Assembly: GCF_011927665.1 (NCBI RefSeq)
Contig: NZ_JAATJA010000001.1
Location: 849,019 to 913,018, forward strand
DNA from: Desulfobaculum xiamenense
Lineage (GTDB): Bacteria > Desulfobacterota > Desulfovibrionia > Desulfovibrionales > Desulfovibrionaceae
Length of the DNA: 64,000 nucleotides
Direction of reading: 5' to 3'
Shown here: piece after piece, positions 36,418 to 44,827 of the stretch
Numbering within the stretch: position 1 is the stretch's first letter
How the letters are laid out: every line of letters starts with the position of its first letter
Notes under the pieces: model-generated
The model's database searches: none
What the model saw: only the letters and a program-made list of their open reading frames with translations
What the model was told of the DNA's origin: nothing
Position numbers and translations under genes: made by a program

Positions 36418-37710
36418 ATGCAAACGAAAGATATTCTCGAATTCGACAGGACGCACATCTGGCATCCCTACACGTCCATGATCGACCCGCTTCCGGTGTA
36501 CCCGGTGGAGCGCGCCGAGGGCGTGCGCCTGCATCTGGCCGACGGCCGCGTGCTCGTGGACGGCATGAGTTCGTGGTGGGCCGCCATTCACGGCTATTCG
36601 CACCCCGTACTCGTGGATGCGCTGGCCCGGCAGGCACAGACCATGTCGCACGTCATGTTTGGTGGCATCACCCATCGCCCCGCCGTGGAGTTGGCAAGCC
36701 GCCTCGTGCGCATGACGCCCGCACCGCTCGAACGCGTCTTCTTCAGCGACTCCGGCTCCGTGGCCGTGGAGGTCGCCATCAAGATGGCTTTCCAGTACTG
36801 GCTGTCCAAGGGCGAACGCCGCCGCACGAAGCTCCTCACCGTACGCGGCGGCTACCATGGCGACACCTTCGAGACCATGAGCGTGTGCGACCCGGAAAAC
36901 GGCATGCACGGCATGTTCTCCGGCGTGCTGCCCCAGCATCTCTTCGCGCCGGTTCCCTCGCCCGCCTTCGGTGACGCGTGGAACGACGCACACTTCGAGG
37001 CCTTCGAAACTCTCCTGCGCGCCAACGAGGGCGACATCGCCGCCGTCATCCTCGAACCCGTGGTGCAGGGCGCGGGCGGCATGCGCTTCTACTCGCCGGA
37101 GTACCTGCGCCGCGTACGCGGGCTGTGCGACGAAACGGGCATCCTGCTCATCGCCGACGAAATCGCCACCGGCTTCGGCCGCACCGGCACACTCTTCGCC
37201 TGCGAGCACGCGGGCATCGCCCCGGACATCATGTGTGTGGGCAAGGCGCTGACTGGCGGCATGATGACCCTCGCCGCCACCCTCGCCACGGCAGAGGTGG
37301 CCGAAGGCATCTCGCGCGGGGAACTCTCCGTGCTCATGCACGGGCCGACGTTCATGGCCAATCCGCTGGCCTGCGCCGTGGCCTGCGCCAGCATCGACCT
37401 GCTTGAATCTTCGCCGTGGCGCGAGCGCGTGAGCGCCATCGAAACGCAGCTTCGCGAGGAGCTGGCCCCCTGCGCCGACGCGGATACCGTGGCCGACGTG
37501 CGGGCACTTGGGGCCATCGGTGTGGTCGAAACCGTCCGCCCCGTAAACATGGCCGCCATGCAGCGCTTCTTCGTGGAGCGCGGCGTGTGGGTCCGCCCCT
37601 TTGGACGACTGGTGTACATCATGCCGCCCTTCGTCACCGAACCGGACGATCTGTCCCTTCTCACCCACGCGGTGCGCGACGCCGCACGCGATCCGAGGCT
37701 CTTCTCATGA
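36418..37710 (+). CDS. bioA: Adenosylmethionine-8-amino-7-oxononanoate aminotransferase
   Basis: 430 residues, PLP class III aminotransferase. IWHPYTSM near the N-terminus, HGYSHP, GGYHGDT, LIADEIATGFGRTG (Asp247) and PLP lysine Lys276 in VGKALTGG are all present. It converts KAPA to DAPA with S-adenosylmethionine as amino donor. GGGAGGA lies before the ATG. The stop overlaps bioD by 4 nt. Confidence 0.95.
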   Translation: MQTKDILEFDRTHIWHPYTSMIDPLPVYPVERAEGVRLHLADGRVLVDGMSSWWAAIHGYSHPVLVDALARQAQTMSHVMFGGITHRPAVELASRLVRMTPAPLERVFFSDSGSVAVEVAIKMAFQYWLSKGERRRTKLLTVRGGYHGDTFETMSVCDPENGMHGMFSGVLPQHLFAPVPSPAFGDAWNDAHFEAFETLLRANEGDIAAVILEPVVQGAGGMRFYSPEYLRRVRGLCDETGILLIADEIATGFGRTGTLFACEHAGIAPDIMCVGKALTGGMMTLAATLATAEVAEGISRGELSVLMHGPTFMANPLACAVACASIDLLESSPWRERVSAIETQLREELAPCADADTVADVRALGAIGVVETVRPVNMAAMQRFFVERGVWVRPFGRLVYIMPPFVTEPDDLSLLTHAVRDAARDPRLFS

Positions 37711-38342
37711 CCGGAAATCTTCCCTCTCGCCTCTTCGTCACCGGCACGGACACCGACGCCGGAAAGACCGTCATCAGCGCCCTGCTCACCGCCGGGCTCG
37801 ACGCCCACTACTGGAAGCCCGTGCAGAGCGGCGTTCGCGAGGGCACCGACACCGAAACGGTGCGCCGCCTCACGGGCCTGCCCGCAGAGCGCTTCCTGCC
37901 CGAGGCCTACCGCCTCATGGAACCGCTTTCGCCCCATGCCGCCGCGCTCATCGACGGCGTGCGCATCGACCTCGACGCCATCCGCATGCCCAACCTCCCG
38001 GCCGATGCGCGGCTGGTGGTCGAAGGCGCGGGGGGCATAATGGTCCCGCTAAACGAAAATGCGCTGATGATCGATCTCATGGCTCGGCTGGGTCTGCCGG
38101 TGGTGCTGGTGGCCCGCTCAGGGCTGGGAACCATCAACCACACCCTGCTCTCCCTTGCGGCCCTGCGGCAGGCGGGGATCGAAGTCTGCGGCGTGGTGCT
38201 GAACGGTCCCCGCAATCCCGCGAATCGGGACGCTGTGGAAGAGTACGGAAAGGTGCGCGTGCTGGCCGAGGTGGAACCGCTGCCGCAGCTTTCCCCCGCC
38301 ACCCTGCGCGAGACCTTCGCCCGCGTCTTTGCGCAGGGCTGA
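37707..38342 (+). CDS. bioD: Dethiobiotin synthetase
   Basis: 211 residues from the ATG at 37707, inside the bioA stop (ATGA). Walker A GTDTDAGKT (13-21), WKPVQSG and VEGAGGIMVPL are BioD signatures. It closes the ureido ring using ATP and CO2. Tail-to-tail with bioC, with only a 30-nt gap and no clear terminator. Confidence 0.95.
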   Translation: MTGNLPSRLFVTGTDTDAGKTVISALLTAGLDAHYWKPVQSGVREGTDTETVRRLTGLPAERFLPEAYRLMEPLSPHAAALIDGVRIDLDAIRMPNLPADARLVVEGAGGIMVPLNENALMIDLMARLGLPVVLVARSGLGTINHTLLSLAALRQAGIEVCGVVLNGPRNPANRDAVEEYGKVRVLAEVEPLPQLSPATLRETFARVFAQG

Positions 38343-38372
38343 CACATTCCGGGGTCGCGGGGGGCGACGGAG

Positions 38373-39131
38373 CTAGGCCACCCTGCGGCCCCACAAATAG
38401 AGCACCCGCCACGTAGCGGCGACGCCATCCGCATCGCCGTGCAGCCGTCGGTATGTCGTCTCGAAATTCTCGTAGCATCGCCGGGAAAAGGCCCGTCCGG
38501 CTCCGGCACCGGTCACGCCGCTGCGCTTGAGGGTCCGCAGCAGGTCGCGCACGGTGGCGTAACGCTCCCGAACCTCCCACAGACGGCTCTCACACTCCAC
38601 ACCGGGCACCCCGTCCACAATCCACTCGTATTCCTGCGCACTGCGCAAGTGGACCACATCCCCGAATCCGCTCAAACGGCTGGCCTGCGCCAATTCCGAC
38701 AGCGTCCCCTCAACGAAGATTGAGAACGAAAAAGCGCCGCCGGGCCGCAGCAACCGCAGATTGGCGGGAATGGACCGGGCGGGGTCGCGATACCATTGCA
38801 TGGTCGAGGAACTGACGAGCAGATCGGCACAGCCCTCGGTCAGCGGCGGACATTCGCCGTCGGCCACGACATGGAGTTCGCGCGGGCCGCGTTCGGTCAT
38901 TGCCGCCAGCATTCCCGGCGCGATGTCGAGGCCAACATAGCGCTCGAAGGAGATGGACGCCCGCAGCATGGCCGTGGCCATGCCCTGCCCGGTGCCGATC
39001 TCCACGACCACGCCATGGTGACCGCCGGGCACGGCGCTCACGCAGTCGCGCGCGGCCTCGCGCTGCACGCGCGCCGCCTCGCAATAGCTCGCCCCGGCGC
39101 GGCTAAAGAATGCGGCGACCAGTCGCTTCAT
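38373..39131 (-). CDS. bioC: Malonyl-ACP O-methyltransferase (BioC)
   Basis: 252 residues from the ATG at 39131. Start MKRLVAAFFSRAGASYCEAA fits the BioC N-terminus (F-x-x-A-A-x-x-Y), and motif I is VEIGTGQG (43-50), followed by YVGLDIAPGML and LLVSSSTMQWYRDP. BioC methylates malonyl-ACP so the fatty-acid machinery can build pimeloyl-ACP methyl ester. Its start overlaps the upstream esterase gene by 29 nt. Biotin context makes the assignment firm. Confidence 0.9.
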   Translation of the reverse strand: MKRLVAAFFSRAGASYCEAARVQREAARDCVSAVPGGHHGVVVEIGTGQGMATAMLRASISFERYVGLDIAPGMLAAMTERGPRELHVVADGECPPLTEGCADLLVSSSTMQWYRDPARSIPANLRLLRPGGAFSFSIFVEGTLSELAQASRLSGFGDVVHLRSAQEYEWIVDGVPGVECESRLWEVRERYATVRDLLRTLKRSGVTGAGAGRAFSRRCYENFETTYRRLHGDADGVAATWRVLYLWGRRVA

Positions 39132-39729
39132 GCACCACCCCGGCAATAGTCCGCGCAGGCATGAAATGCCCCTCGGAAACGGAACGATAAAGCGCGCCCT
39201 CCAGCTTGCCAGCAATGCCGACAGCCTCGGACAGCGGGACGATCTTGTCGGACAGTCCGCCGATCACCAACACATTGCCGAAATGCCCCTCGGCCGGGAG
39301 CTGCGCTCTGGACTCCAAAAGGAAACGCAGGCCATCGAGGAGCGGCTCCACCGCGCCCTCGGCCCACGAGGCGTTAGCGTCGCGAATGCCGCAATTGCGA
39401 TAGAAGCCGCGCACCGTACGCTCCGGAAAGCGCTCCATGTTCGCGATCATCTTCTCCACCGTGCCCGTCAGCAGACAGCGGGTGAAAATGTAGAACGGCG
39501 CGACCAGCGTGATCTGCTCGTATAGCGGAGCAAGGCGCGCGATGTCGCGCAGGATAATGTGCGCCCCGGTGGACCAGCCAACGAGGGTGCCGCCACCGCA
39601 AAGCAGACGTTCGGCGATGTCCTGCGGGGCATGGTCCACAAAGGGCACGAGGAACTCGCCGCGTTCGGCGAACTCTGGATACAGGTCCGCGCGTCCGGCC
39701 CAGCCAGAAACGAAGGTGAAATCGCTCAT
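39103..39729 (-). CDS. Alpha/beta hydrolase, probable pimeloyl-ACP methyl ester esterase
   Basis: 208 residues from the ATG at 39729; the 4-nt overlap with bioF sets this start. A catalytic triad can be placed: Ser53 in GWSTGAH, Asp161 in GGLSDKIVP, His188 in SEGHFMP. N-terminal oxyanion region is FVSGWAG. Sandwiched between bioF and bioC, it should remove the BioC-added methyl group from pimeloyl-ACP. It is shorter than E. coli BioH (about 256) and lacks the BioG signature I would expect, so the exact esterase class (BioH, BioG, BioJ, BioK, BioV or other) is open. Confidence 0.78.
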   Translation of the reverse strand: MSDFTFVSGWAGRADLYPEFAERGEFLVPFVDHAPQDIAERLLCGGGTLVGWSTGAHIILRDIARLAPLYEQITLVAPFYIFTRCLLTGTVEKMIANMERFPERTVRGFYRNCGIRDANASWAEGAVEPLLDGLRFLLESRAQLPAEGHFGNVLVIGGLSDKIVPLSEAVGIAGKLEGALYRSVSEGHFMPARTIAGVVHEATGRRIL

Positions 39730-40907
39730 GAATGCATCTCTCCTGCCAGAGCGGCGAAAGCCTCGCGCACTCCGGCCATGTCGGTATCCGTAAGATCGGC
39801 CCGCAGCGACACGCGAAGGCGCGCCGTACCCGCCGGAACCGTCGGCGGACGTATGGCCGGAACACACAGGCCCCGAGCCATGAGAAATTCGCGCGCAGCC
39901 ACGGCCTCGTCGTTGCCGCCGATGATCACGGGCACGATCTGCGTGGTGGAATCGCCGGTGTCGAAGCCGAGGGCGGCAAGATGGGTACGCAGGTCCGCAG
40001 CCATGGTCAGCAGGCGCTCGGCGCGTCCGTCATCCGAACGCACCAGCCCGAGGGCCGCCAGATTGGCCGCCATGACCGACGGCGGCAAGGACGTGGAAAA
40101 GACGAAGGACCGCCCCCGGTTGCGCACGAGGGCCACAAGGTCCGCGCTCGCGGCGACATAGGCCCCGTACGAGCCGAAGGCCTTGCTGAAGGTGCCCATG
40201 TGCACGTCGATCTCATCAGCGAGGCCCATCTCGTGGGCAAGGCCGCGCCCGTTGCCGAGGATGCCCGCGGCATGCGCCTCGTCCACCACGATGAGCACAC
40301 CGTTGTCGCGGCACAGGCGGACGATGGCGGGCAGGTCCGCTCTGTCGCCGTCCATGCTGAACACGGTGTCCGTGACGAGGATTTTGCGCCGCGTGTCGGC
40401 GTGGCGAGCCATCATCACCGCAAGGTGGTCCATATCGCCATGGCGATAGCGCACATGCTCCGCGCGGGACAGGGTGATGCCGTCGATAATGCTTGCGTGA
40501 TTCAGCCGGTCCGAAAAGACCACGGTGTTGCGGTCGGCCAGCGCGGTCATGATGGCCACGTTGGCCGCATAGCCGGAACCGACCGTCAACGCGGCCTGCG
40601 TCCCCTTGAACTCGGCGAGTTCCCGCTCAAGGGCGTCGTACAGGGCAAAGGTGCCCGTGACGATGCGCGACGCCCCGCTACCCGCGCCGAGGTCCCGCGC
40701 GGCGTCGGCGGCGGCCTCGCGCAGGGCGGGATGCCCAGCAAGCCCAAGATAGTTGTTGGAGGCGAGGTTCAGGAGCCGCTGACCGGCATGGTCGATGAAG
40801 CGGTCCACCCCCCGGTCCACGAGAGGCATCTCGCGCAAAAGCGACTGTTCCCGCATCCGCGAAAGCTCCGCCGCTACGTATTCCTTCCAGAAATTATCCT
40901 GTGTCAT
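39726..40907 (-). CDS. bioF: 8-amino-7-oxononanoate synthase
   Basis: 393 residues, alpha-oxoamine synthase. LNLASNNYLGLAGHP at the N-terminus, VVDEAHAAG (Asp209, His212) and PLP lysine Lys242 in GTFSKAFGSYG. It condenses pimeloyl-ACP with L-alanine. First gene of the minus-strand bioF-esterase-bioC set. The 147-nt gap to the next plus-strand gene must hold both promoters; I saw no clear boxes. Confidence 0.95.
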   Translation of the reverse strand: MTQDNFWKEYVAAELSRMREQSLLREMPLVDRGVDRFIDHAGQRLLNLASNNYLGLAGHPALREAAADAARDLGAGSGASRIVTGTFALYDALERELAEFKGTQAALTVGSGYAANVAIMTALADRNTVVFSDRLNHASIIDGITLSRAEHVRYRHGDMDHLAVMMARHADTRRKILVTDTVFSMDGDRADLPAIVRLCRDNGVLIVVDEAHAAGILGNGRGLAHEMGLADEIDVHMGTFSKAFGSYGAYVAASADLVALVRNRGRSFVFSTSLPPSVMAANLAALGLVRSDDGRAERLLTMAADLRTHLAALGFDTGDSTTQIVPVIIGGNDEAVAAREFLMARGLCVPAIRPPTVPAGTARLRVSLRADLTDTDMAGVREAFAALAGEMHS

Positions 40908-41054
40908 GGCAGGGCAGAGCTACTCCAAATCCCGCAGATAGGCAAACATGCGCCCGCATGCGTCCTTGCTCTTTCACCGGAAATATCCGACTCTCAAGAA
41001 TCGGGATCATCCGTCAAACCCACCGGAACATCTGGCGACACGAGGAGGTTCTCC

Positions 41055-42146
41055 ATGCCCTTTGCGCTGCCCGCCTACAACGAACCCGATTTCGCAGCCC
41101 TGTCCGGCGCGCCTCTTGCCCGCTTCGAGGCGGTCATCACCCCCGGTGTCGCCCCGGACGGCTATCACGCCACCACCATCTTCCCGGAATACTTCCAACT
41201 GGCCCCGCAGCGCTGGATTATGCCCGCCCAATCGCGCATGGACTGCGTGGTCGTCCGCCGTGGAGACGAGCTGGACGTGGTGGAATTCCGCAGGCTCGCC
41301 CCCGGCGACATGGTCTGCGTCGGCCGCAGGGAGAACGGGGAGGACGGCATCTACGTGCATACCGATCCCTTCGGAAGCATCGAAAACGCGCGGGAAAAGT
41401 TCGCCTTCCGCACACGCATGACGCGCGAAAGCTCCTTCTCCATCGACTACGACGAACTCTACGACCTGCTGGAATTCGAGCGCGAAAACGGATTTATCGT
41501 CTGGGTGCTCGGCCCGGCGGTGATCTTCGACCACGACTCGCGTGAGGCGCTCACCCGGCTGGTGGAGGCGGGATACGTACACGGGCTGCTAGCCGGAAAC
41601 GCGCTGGCCACGCACGATCTTGAGGCGGCCATGCATTCCACTGCTCTCGGGCAGGAAATCTACACCCGGCGCACAGCCGCCCTTGGCCACTATCACCACC
41701 TCGATGCCCTGAACGAGGTGCGCCGCCTCGGCTCCATGCGCGCGGCCATGGAGCACGGGCTGGTCAAAAACGGCGTGATGCGCGCCATCCACGAGCGAAA
41801 CATCCCCTTCGTGCTGGCCGGGTCCATCCGCGACGACGGTCCCATGCCCGAGGTCGTGGCCGATTGCTACAAGGCGCAGGACGCCATGCGCAACGTGGTC
41901 CGGCAGGCCACCACGGTCATGGCCATGGCCACGCAACTGCACTCCATCGCCACGGGCAACATGACGCCGTCCTACACCGTGACCGGCGGCAGCATCCGCC
42001 CGGTCTACTTCTACTCTGTAGATATGAGCGAATTCGTCGTCGACAAGCTGGCCAACCGAGGCTCCCTCTCGGCGCGCTCCATCCTGACCAACGTGCAGGA
42101 CTTCCTCGTCACCACCGAACGCGGATTGCGCAAGCGGCAGCACTGA
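41055..42146 (+). CDS. LOR/SDH-domain protein, ornithine cyclodeaminase type (TIGR00300-like)
   Basis: 363 residues; start set by GAGGAGG six nt before the ATG. The C-terminal half carries VWVLGPAVIFDHDSREAL, AGNALATHDLE, GHYHHLDALNEVRR, VLAGSIRDDGPMPEV, QLHSIATGNM and KLANRGSLSAR. This is the pattern of the LOR/SDH family found in archaea, plants and as the second half of cyanobacterial arginine dihydrolase fusions, where it acts as an NAD-dependent ornithine cyclodeaminase (ornithine to proline plus ammonia). The arginine dihydrolase half is absent. Convergent with carbamate kinase across 20 nt. The family call is good; the reaction is inferred. Confidence 0.78.
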   Translation: MPFALPAYNEPDFAALSGAPLARFEAVITPGVAPDGYHATTIFPEYFQLAPQRWIMPAQSRMDCVVVRRGDELDVVEFRRLAPGDMVCVGRRENGEDGIYVHTDPFGSIENAREKFAFRTRMTRESSFSIDYDELYDLLEFERENGFIVWVLGPAVIFDHDSREALTRLVEAGYVHGLLAGNALATHDLEAAMHSTALGQEIYTRRTAALGHYHHLDALNEVRRLGSMRAAMEHGLVKNGVMRAIHERNIPFVLAGSIRDDGPMPEVVADCYKAQDAMRNVVRQATTVMAMATQLHSIATGNMTPSYTVTGGSIRPVYFYSVDMSEFVVDKLANRGSLSARSILTNVQDFLVTTERGLRKRQH

Positions 42147-42166
42147 ACGGATGACGAAGCGGCCAT

Positions 42167-43108
42167 TCAGCGCACGATTTCGGTGCCGCCGCGTCCGGCC
42201 ACGGCGTCCTCTATGGCGTCCATGCCGCAGATGACGGCCCGCGAACCGCCACCGCGCAGGAATTCCGCACAGGCCTCGATCTTCGGCCCCATGCTACCGG
42301 GCGGAAACTGCCCGCCACGCAGGTGCTCCATGGCCTCGTCGATGCGAAGGCGCTCCACGAGCCGCTCTGCGGGCGTACCGTAATCGAGATACGCACCAGC
42401 CACGTCCGTGACGATGACGAACACATCCACGCCCACCTCCTGCGCCAGCCGAGCGCTGGCGAGGTCCTTGTCGATGACCGCGTCCACCCCGCAAAATCGC
42501 CGCCCCTCCCGCACCACAGGGATGCCGCCGCCACCGCAGCAGATGACAATGAAGCCATCCGCCACCAGCGTGGCGATTTCGCGCTTCTCCACGATAGTCA
42601 GCGGGCGTGGAGAGGCCACCACCCGCCGCAGGCCCTTGGCAGTCCGGCGCACGGGATAGCCCGCCGAGGCGGCCTGCTCCTCGCTCAACACCGGGCCAAT
42701 GGGCTTGGTGGGGGCGGCAAAGGCCGGATCATCGGCATCGACCACCACGTAGCTGATGAGGCTGACCAAAGGCTTCTGCCCGCCAGCCTCAAGCTGCATG
42801 AGTTCTGCGTCCAGCGTGGATTCCATCATGTAGCCGATCTGTCCCTGCGTCTGCGCCACGAGGATTTCCAGCGGCAGACGCACGGAATGCGGGCAGCACT
42901 CCTGCCGCAGCAGCAACTCCCCCACCTGCGGACCATTGCCATGGGTGAGGATGATGCGCCAGTCACGCGAAAGCCGCGCCACCTGCGACAGCGGGAGCCG
43001 AAGATTCTCGAACTGCTCGGCGATGGTGCCGGTCTGCCCCTTGCGCACCAGCGCGTTGCCGCCAAGAGCCACGAGAAGCGTCCGTGCCGCATCCCGCCCG
43101 GCGCTCAT
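42167..43108 (-). CDS. arcC: Carbamate kinase
   Basis: 313 residues of the amino-acid kinase fold: VALGGNALVRKG at the N-terminus, ILTHGNGPQVGELLL, CCGGGGIPVV, VIDKDLASARLA and GSMGPKIEAC near the end. The enzyme converts carbamoyl phosphate and ADP to ATP, ammonia and CO2. No ornithine carbamoyltransferase or arginine deiminase lies nearby. It starts inside the stop of the GTPase gene (ATGA overlap), so the pair is coupled. Confidence 0.93.
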   Translation of the reverse strand: MSAGRDAARTLLVALGGNALVRKGQTGTIAEQFENLRLPLSQVARLSRDWRIILTHGNGPQVGELLLRQECCPHSVRLPLEILVAQTQGQIGYMMESTLDAELMQLEAGGQKPLVSLISYVVVDADDPAFAAPTKPIGPVLSEEQAASAGYPVRRTAKGLRRVVASPRPLTIVEKREIATLVADGFIVICCGGGGIPVVREGRRFCGVDAVIDKDLASARLAQEVGVDVFVIVTDVAGAYLDYGTPAERLVERLRIDEAMEHLRGGQFPPGSMGPKIEACAEFLRGGGSRAVICGMDAIEDAVAGRGGTEIVR

Positions 43109-44433
43109 CCCGCGCCCCGCTCGTCGAGCAGCCGCAGCAGCGCGTCCTCCAGACGCGCCGGACCGCCGTCCGCATAGTCGTAGCGCACACGCATGGTCGG
43201 ATGCTCGATGCGCAGGAAGCGCCCAAGGCGGGCTGGCGTGCCGAAGAGCACAAGATCGCAGTCCACGGCATTGATAGTCCGCTCAAGGTCCGTCAACTGG
43301 TGCGCATGGTAGCCCATGGCCGGGAGCACCGGTCCGATGTGCGTGTAGCGCTCGAACACGCCCGCGATGGAGCCGCACGCGAAGGGACGCGGGTCCACCA
43401 GCTCCGCCGCGCCGAAGGTCCGGGCCGCGACGGTCCCCGCGCCATAGGCCATGCCCCCGTGGGTCAGCGTCGGGCCATCCTCCACCACCAGCACCCGCCG
43501 CCCCGCGATGGCCGCAGGGTCGTCCACCGTCACCGGAGATTTGGCCAGCACCACTTCGGCCGAGGGATTGGCCGCCGCGATGTTGTCCATGACCTCCCGC
43601 ACGCGGCTTGAGGGCGCGGTATCCACCTTGTTGATGACGGCGATGTCGGCCATAAGCATATTCGTCTCGCCGGGATAGTAGGTGAGTTCGTGCCCGGCGC
43701 GGTGCGGGTCGAAAACCGTGATGTGTACCGTGGAGCGGAAGAATGGCGTATCGTTGTTGCCACCGTCCCAGACGATGACGTCGGCCTCGCGTTCGGCCTC
43801 GCGCAGGATGGCGGCGTAGTCCACACCTGCGTAGACCACCAGCCCGCATTCCACCAGCGGCTCGTACTCCTCGCGCTCCTCGATAGTGCAGCGATGCTGA
43901 TCGAAATCATCAACTGTCTCGTAGCGCTGGACAATCTGCCGCGAAAGGTCGCCATAGGGCATGGGGTGGCGCACCACCACGACCCGCCGGCCACGGGCGC
44001 GCAATATGTCGCACACCTTGCGCGTGGTGGGCGACTTGCCGCATCCGGTGCGCACCGCGCACACCGAGACAACAGGGCACGACGCTTCGAGCATGGTGTA
44101 CGTCGCCCCGATCAGCATGAAATCCGCACCCTCGGCCATGACCTGCGAGGCCGTATGCATCACCTGCATGTGCGGCACGTCGGAATAGGAAAACGCCACG
44201 AGGTCCACGCGATGCTTACGGATGATGTCGCGCAGTTCGCTTTCGGGCCGGATGGGAATGCCCTGCGGATAGCCGCCACCGGCCAACTCGGCGGGATAGG
44301 CCCGTCCCTCTATGCCCTCGATCTGGGCTGCGGTGAAGGCCACCACCTCGTAACGCGGATTGTCACGGAAGTAGACGTTGAAATTGTGGAAATCCCGGCC
44401 AGCGGCCCCCATGATGACAACCTTCTCGACCAT
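43105..44433 (-). CDS. Predicted P-loop GTPase (COG2403 type)
   Basis: 442 residues from the ATG at 44433 (GGAGG upstream). The N-terminal Rossmann-like part (VVIMGAAGRDFHNFNVYF) is followed by a P-loop in VRTGCGKSPTTRKV (Lys133), then VVRHPMPYGDL, WDGGNNDTPFF, ADIAVINKVDTA and VVEDGPTLTHGG. This matches a poorly characterised GTPase family related by sequence to cyclic 2,3-diphosphoglycerate synthetase. In this window it is coupled to carbamate kinase. Function unknown; a role in carbamoyl phosphate or amino-nitrogen metabolism is a context guess. Confidence 0.8.
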   Translation of the reverse strand: MVEKVVIMGAAGRDFHNFNVYFRDNPRYEVVAFTAAQIEGIEGRAYPAELAGGGYPQGIPIRPESELRDIIRKHRVDLVAFSYSDVPHMQVMHTASQVMAEGADFMLIGATYTMLEASCPVVSVCAVRTGCGKSPTTRKVCDILRARGRRVVVVRHPMPYGDLSRQIVQRYETVDDFDQHRCTIEEREEYEPLVECGLVVYAGVDYAAILREAEREADVIVWDGGNNDTPFFRSTVHITVFDPHRAGHELTYYPGETNMLMADIAVINKVDTAPSSRVREVMDNIAAANPSAEVVLAKSPVTVDDPAAIAGRRVLVVEDGPTLTHGGMAYGAGTVAARTFGAAELVDPRPFACGSIAGVFERYTHIGPVLPAMGYHAHQLTDLERTINAVDCDLVLFGTPARLGRFLRIEHPTMRVRYDYADGGPARLEDALLRLLDERGAG

Positions 44434-44504
44434 GCCAACCTCCGGACTGTACAGACGTTGCGACAGGACGGTGCGCAATTGACGAGCCTTGAGCCATCGA
44501 CATG

Positions 44505-44534
44505 TTGCCTCATTTCGGCACAGACGGTTATAGT
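44505..44534 (+). promoter_or_regulatory. Probable promoter for the symporter-kinase genes
   Basis: TTGCCT, 18-nt spacer, TATAGT (44529-44534), with a second TATAGG overlapping. Leader of about 50 nt to the GTG at 44592. It lies in the divergent gap with the GTPase gene. Confidence 0.45.
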
Positions 44535-44591
44535 ATAGGACGGTGGACCGAAGTCTGTCGATCAAAACGGCGCAATCCATGGAGATGCTCT

Positions 44592-44825
44592 GTGAACAAG
44601 CTGCGGCGCATACTGGCTGGAACGGAATTCCACATTCTGGTCTTCGCGCTCGCCTGTCTCGTCTTCAGTTGGCCGCTCGTCACGCTTGCGGACGTTCCCG
44701 GCGGCCCGCATCTCTACATCTATCTCTACGGATTCTGGGCGCTACTCGTCATCCTCCTGTGCGCCATGGGCTGGGCGGGATTCCCCGAGGAAGAACCTCC
44801 GGACGACCCCGGAAAGGGCGACTGA
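44592..44825 (+). CDS. Small two-helix membrane protein, partner of the symporter-kinase
   Basis: 77 residues from a GTG start with GGAG seven nt upstream. Two hydrophobic helices (about residues 12-33 and 43-64) and an acidic, Pro-rich C-terminal tail (PEEEPPDDPGKGD). It ends 2 nt before the ATG of the 1198-residue symporter-kinase. Small 2-TM subunits also precede some bacterial solute:sodium symporters, so an assembly or regulatory partner is likely. No named family recognised. Confidence 0.72.
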   Translation: MNKLRRILAGTEFHILVFALACLVFSWPLVTLADVPGGPHLYIYLYGFWALLVILLCAMGWAGFPEEEPPDDPGKGD

Positions 44826-44827
44826 AC

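Noticed and set aside
36280-37668. Long N-terminal extension in frame with pabA
   Set aside because: The upstream part is antisense to bioA; the amidotransferase begins at 36279 with a good ribosome site.
38352-38366. Possible terminator between bioD and bioC (GTCGC...GCGAC)
   Set aside because: Only a 5-bp stem and no T run in either direction.
39730-41054. Extension in frame upstream of the LOR/SDH gene
   Set aside because: It is antisense to bioF and bioG-type genes; the real start at 41055 has GAGGAGG six nt upstream.
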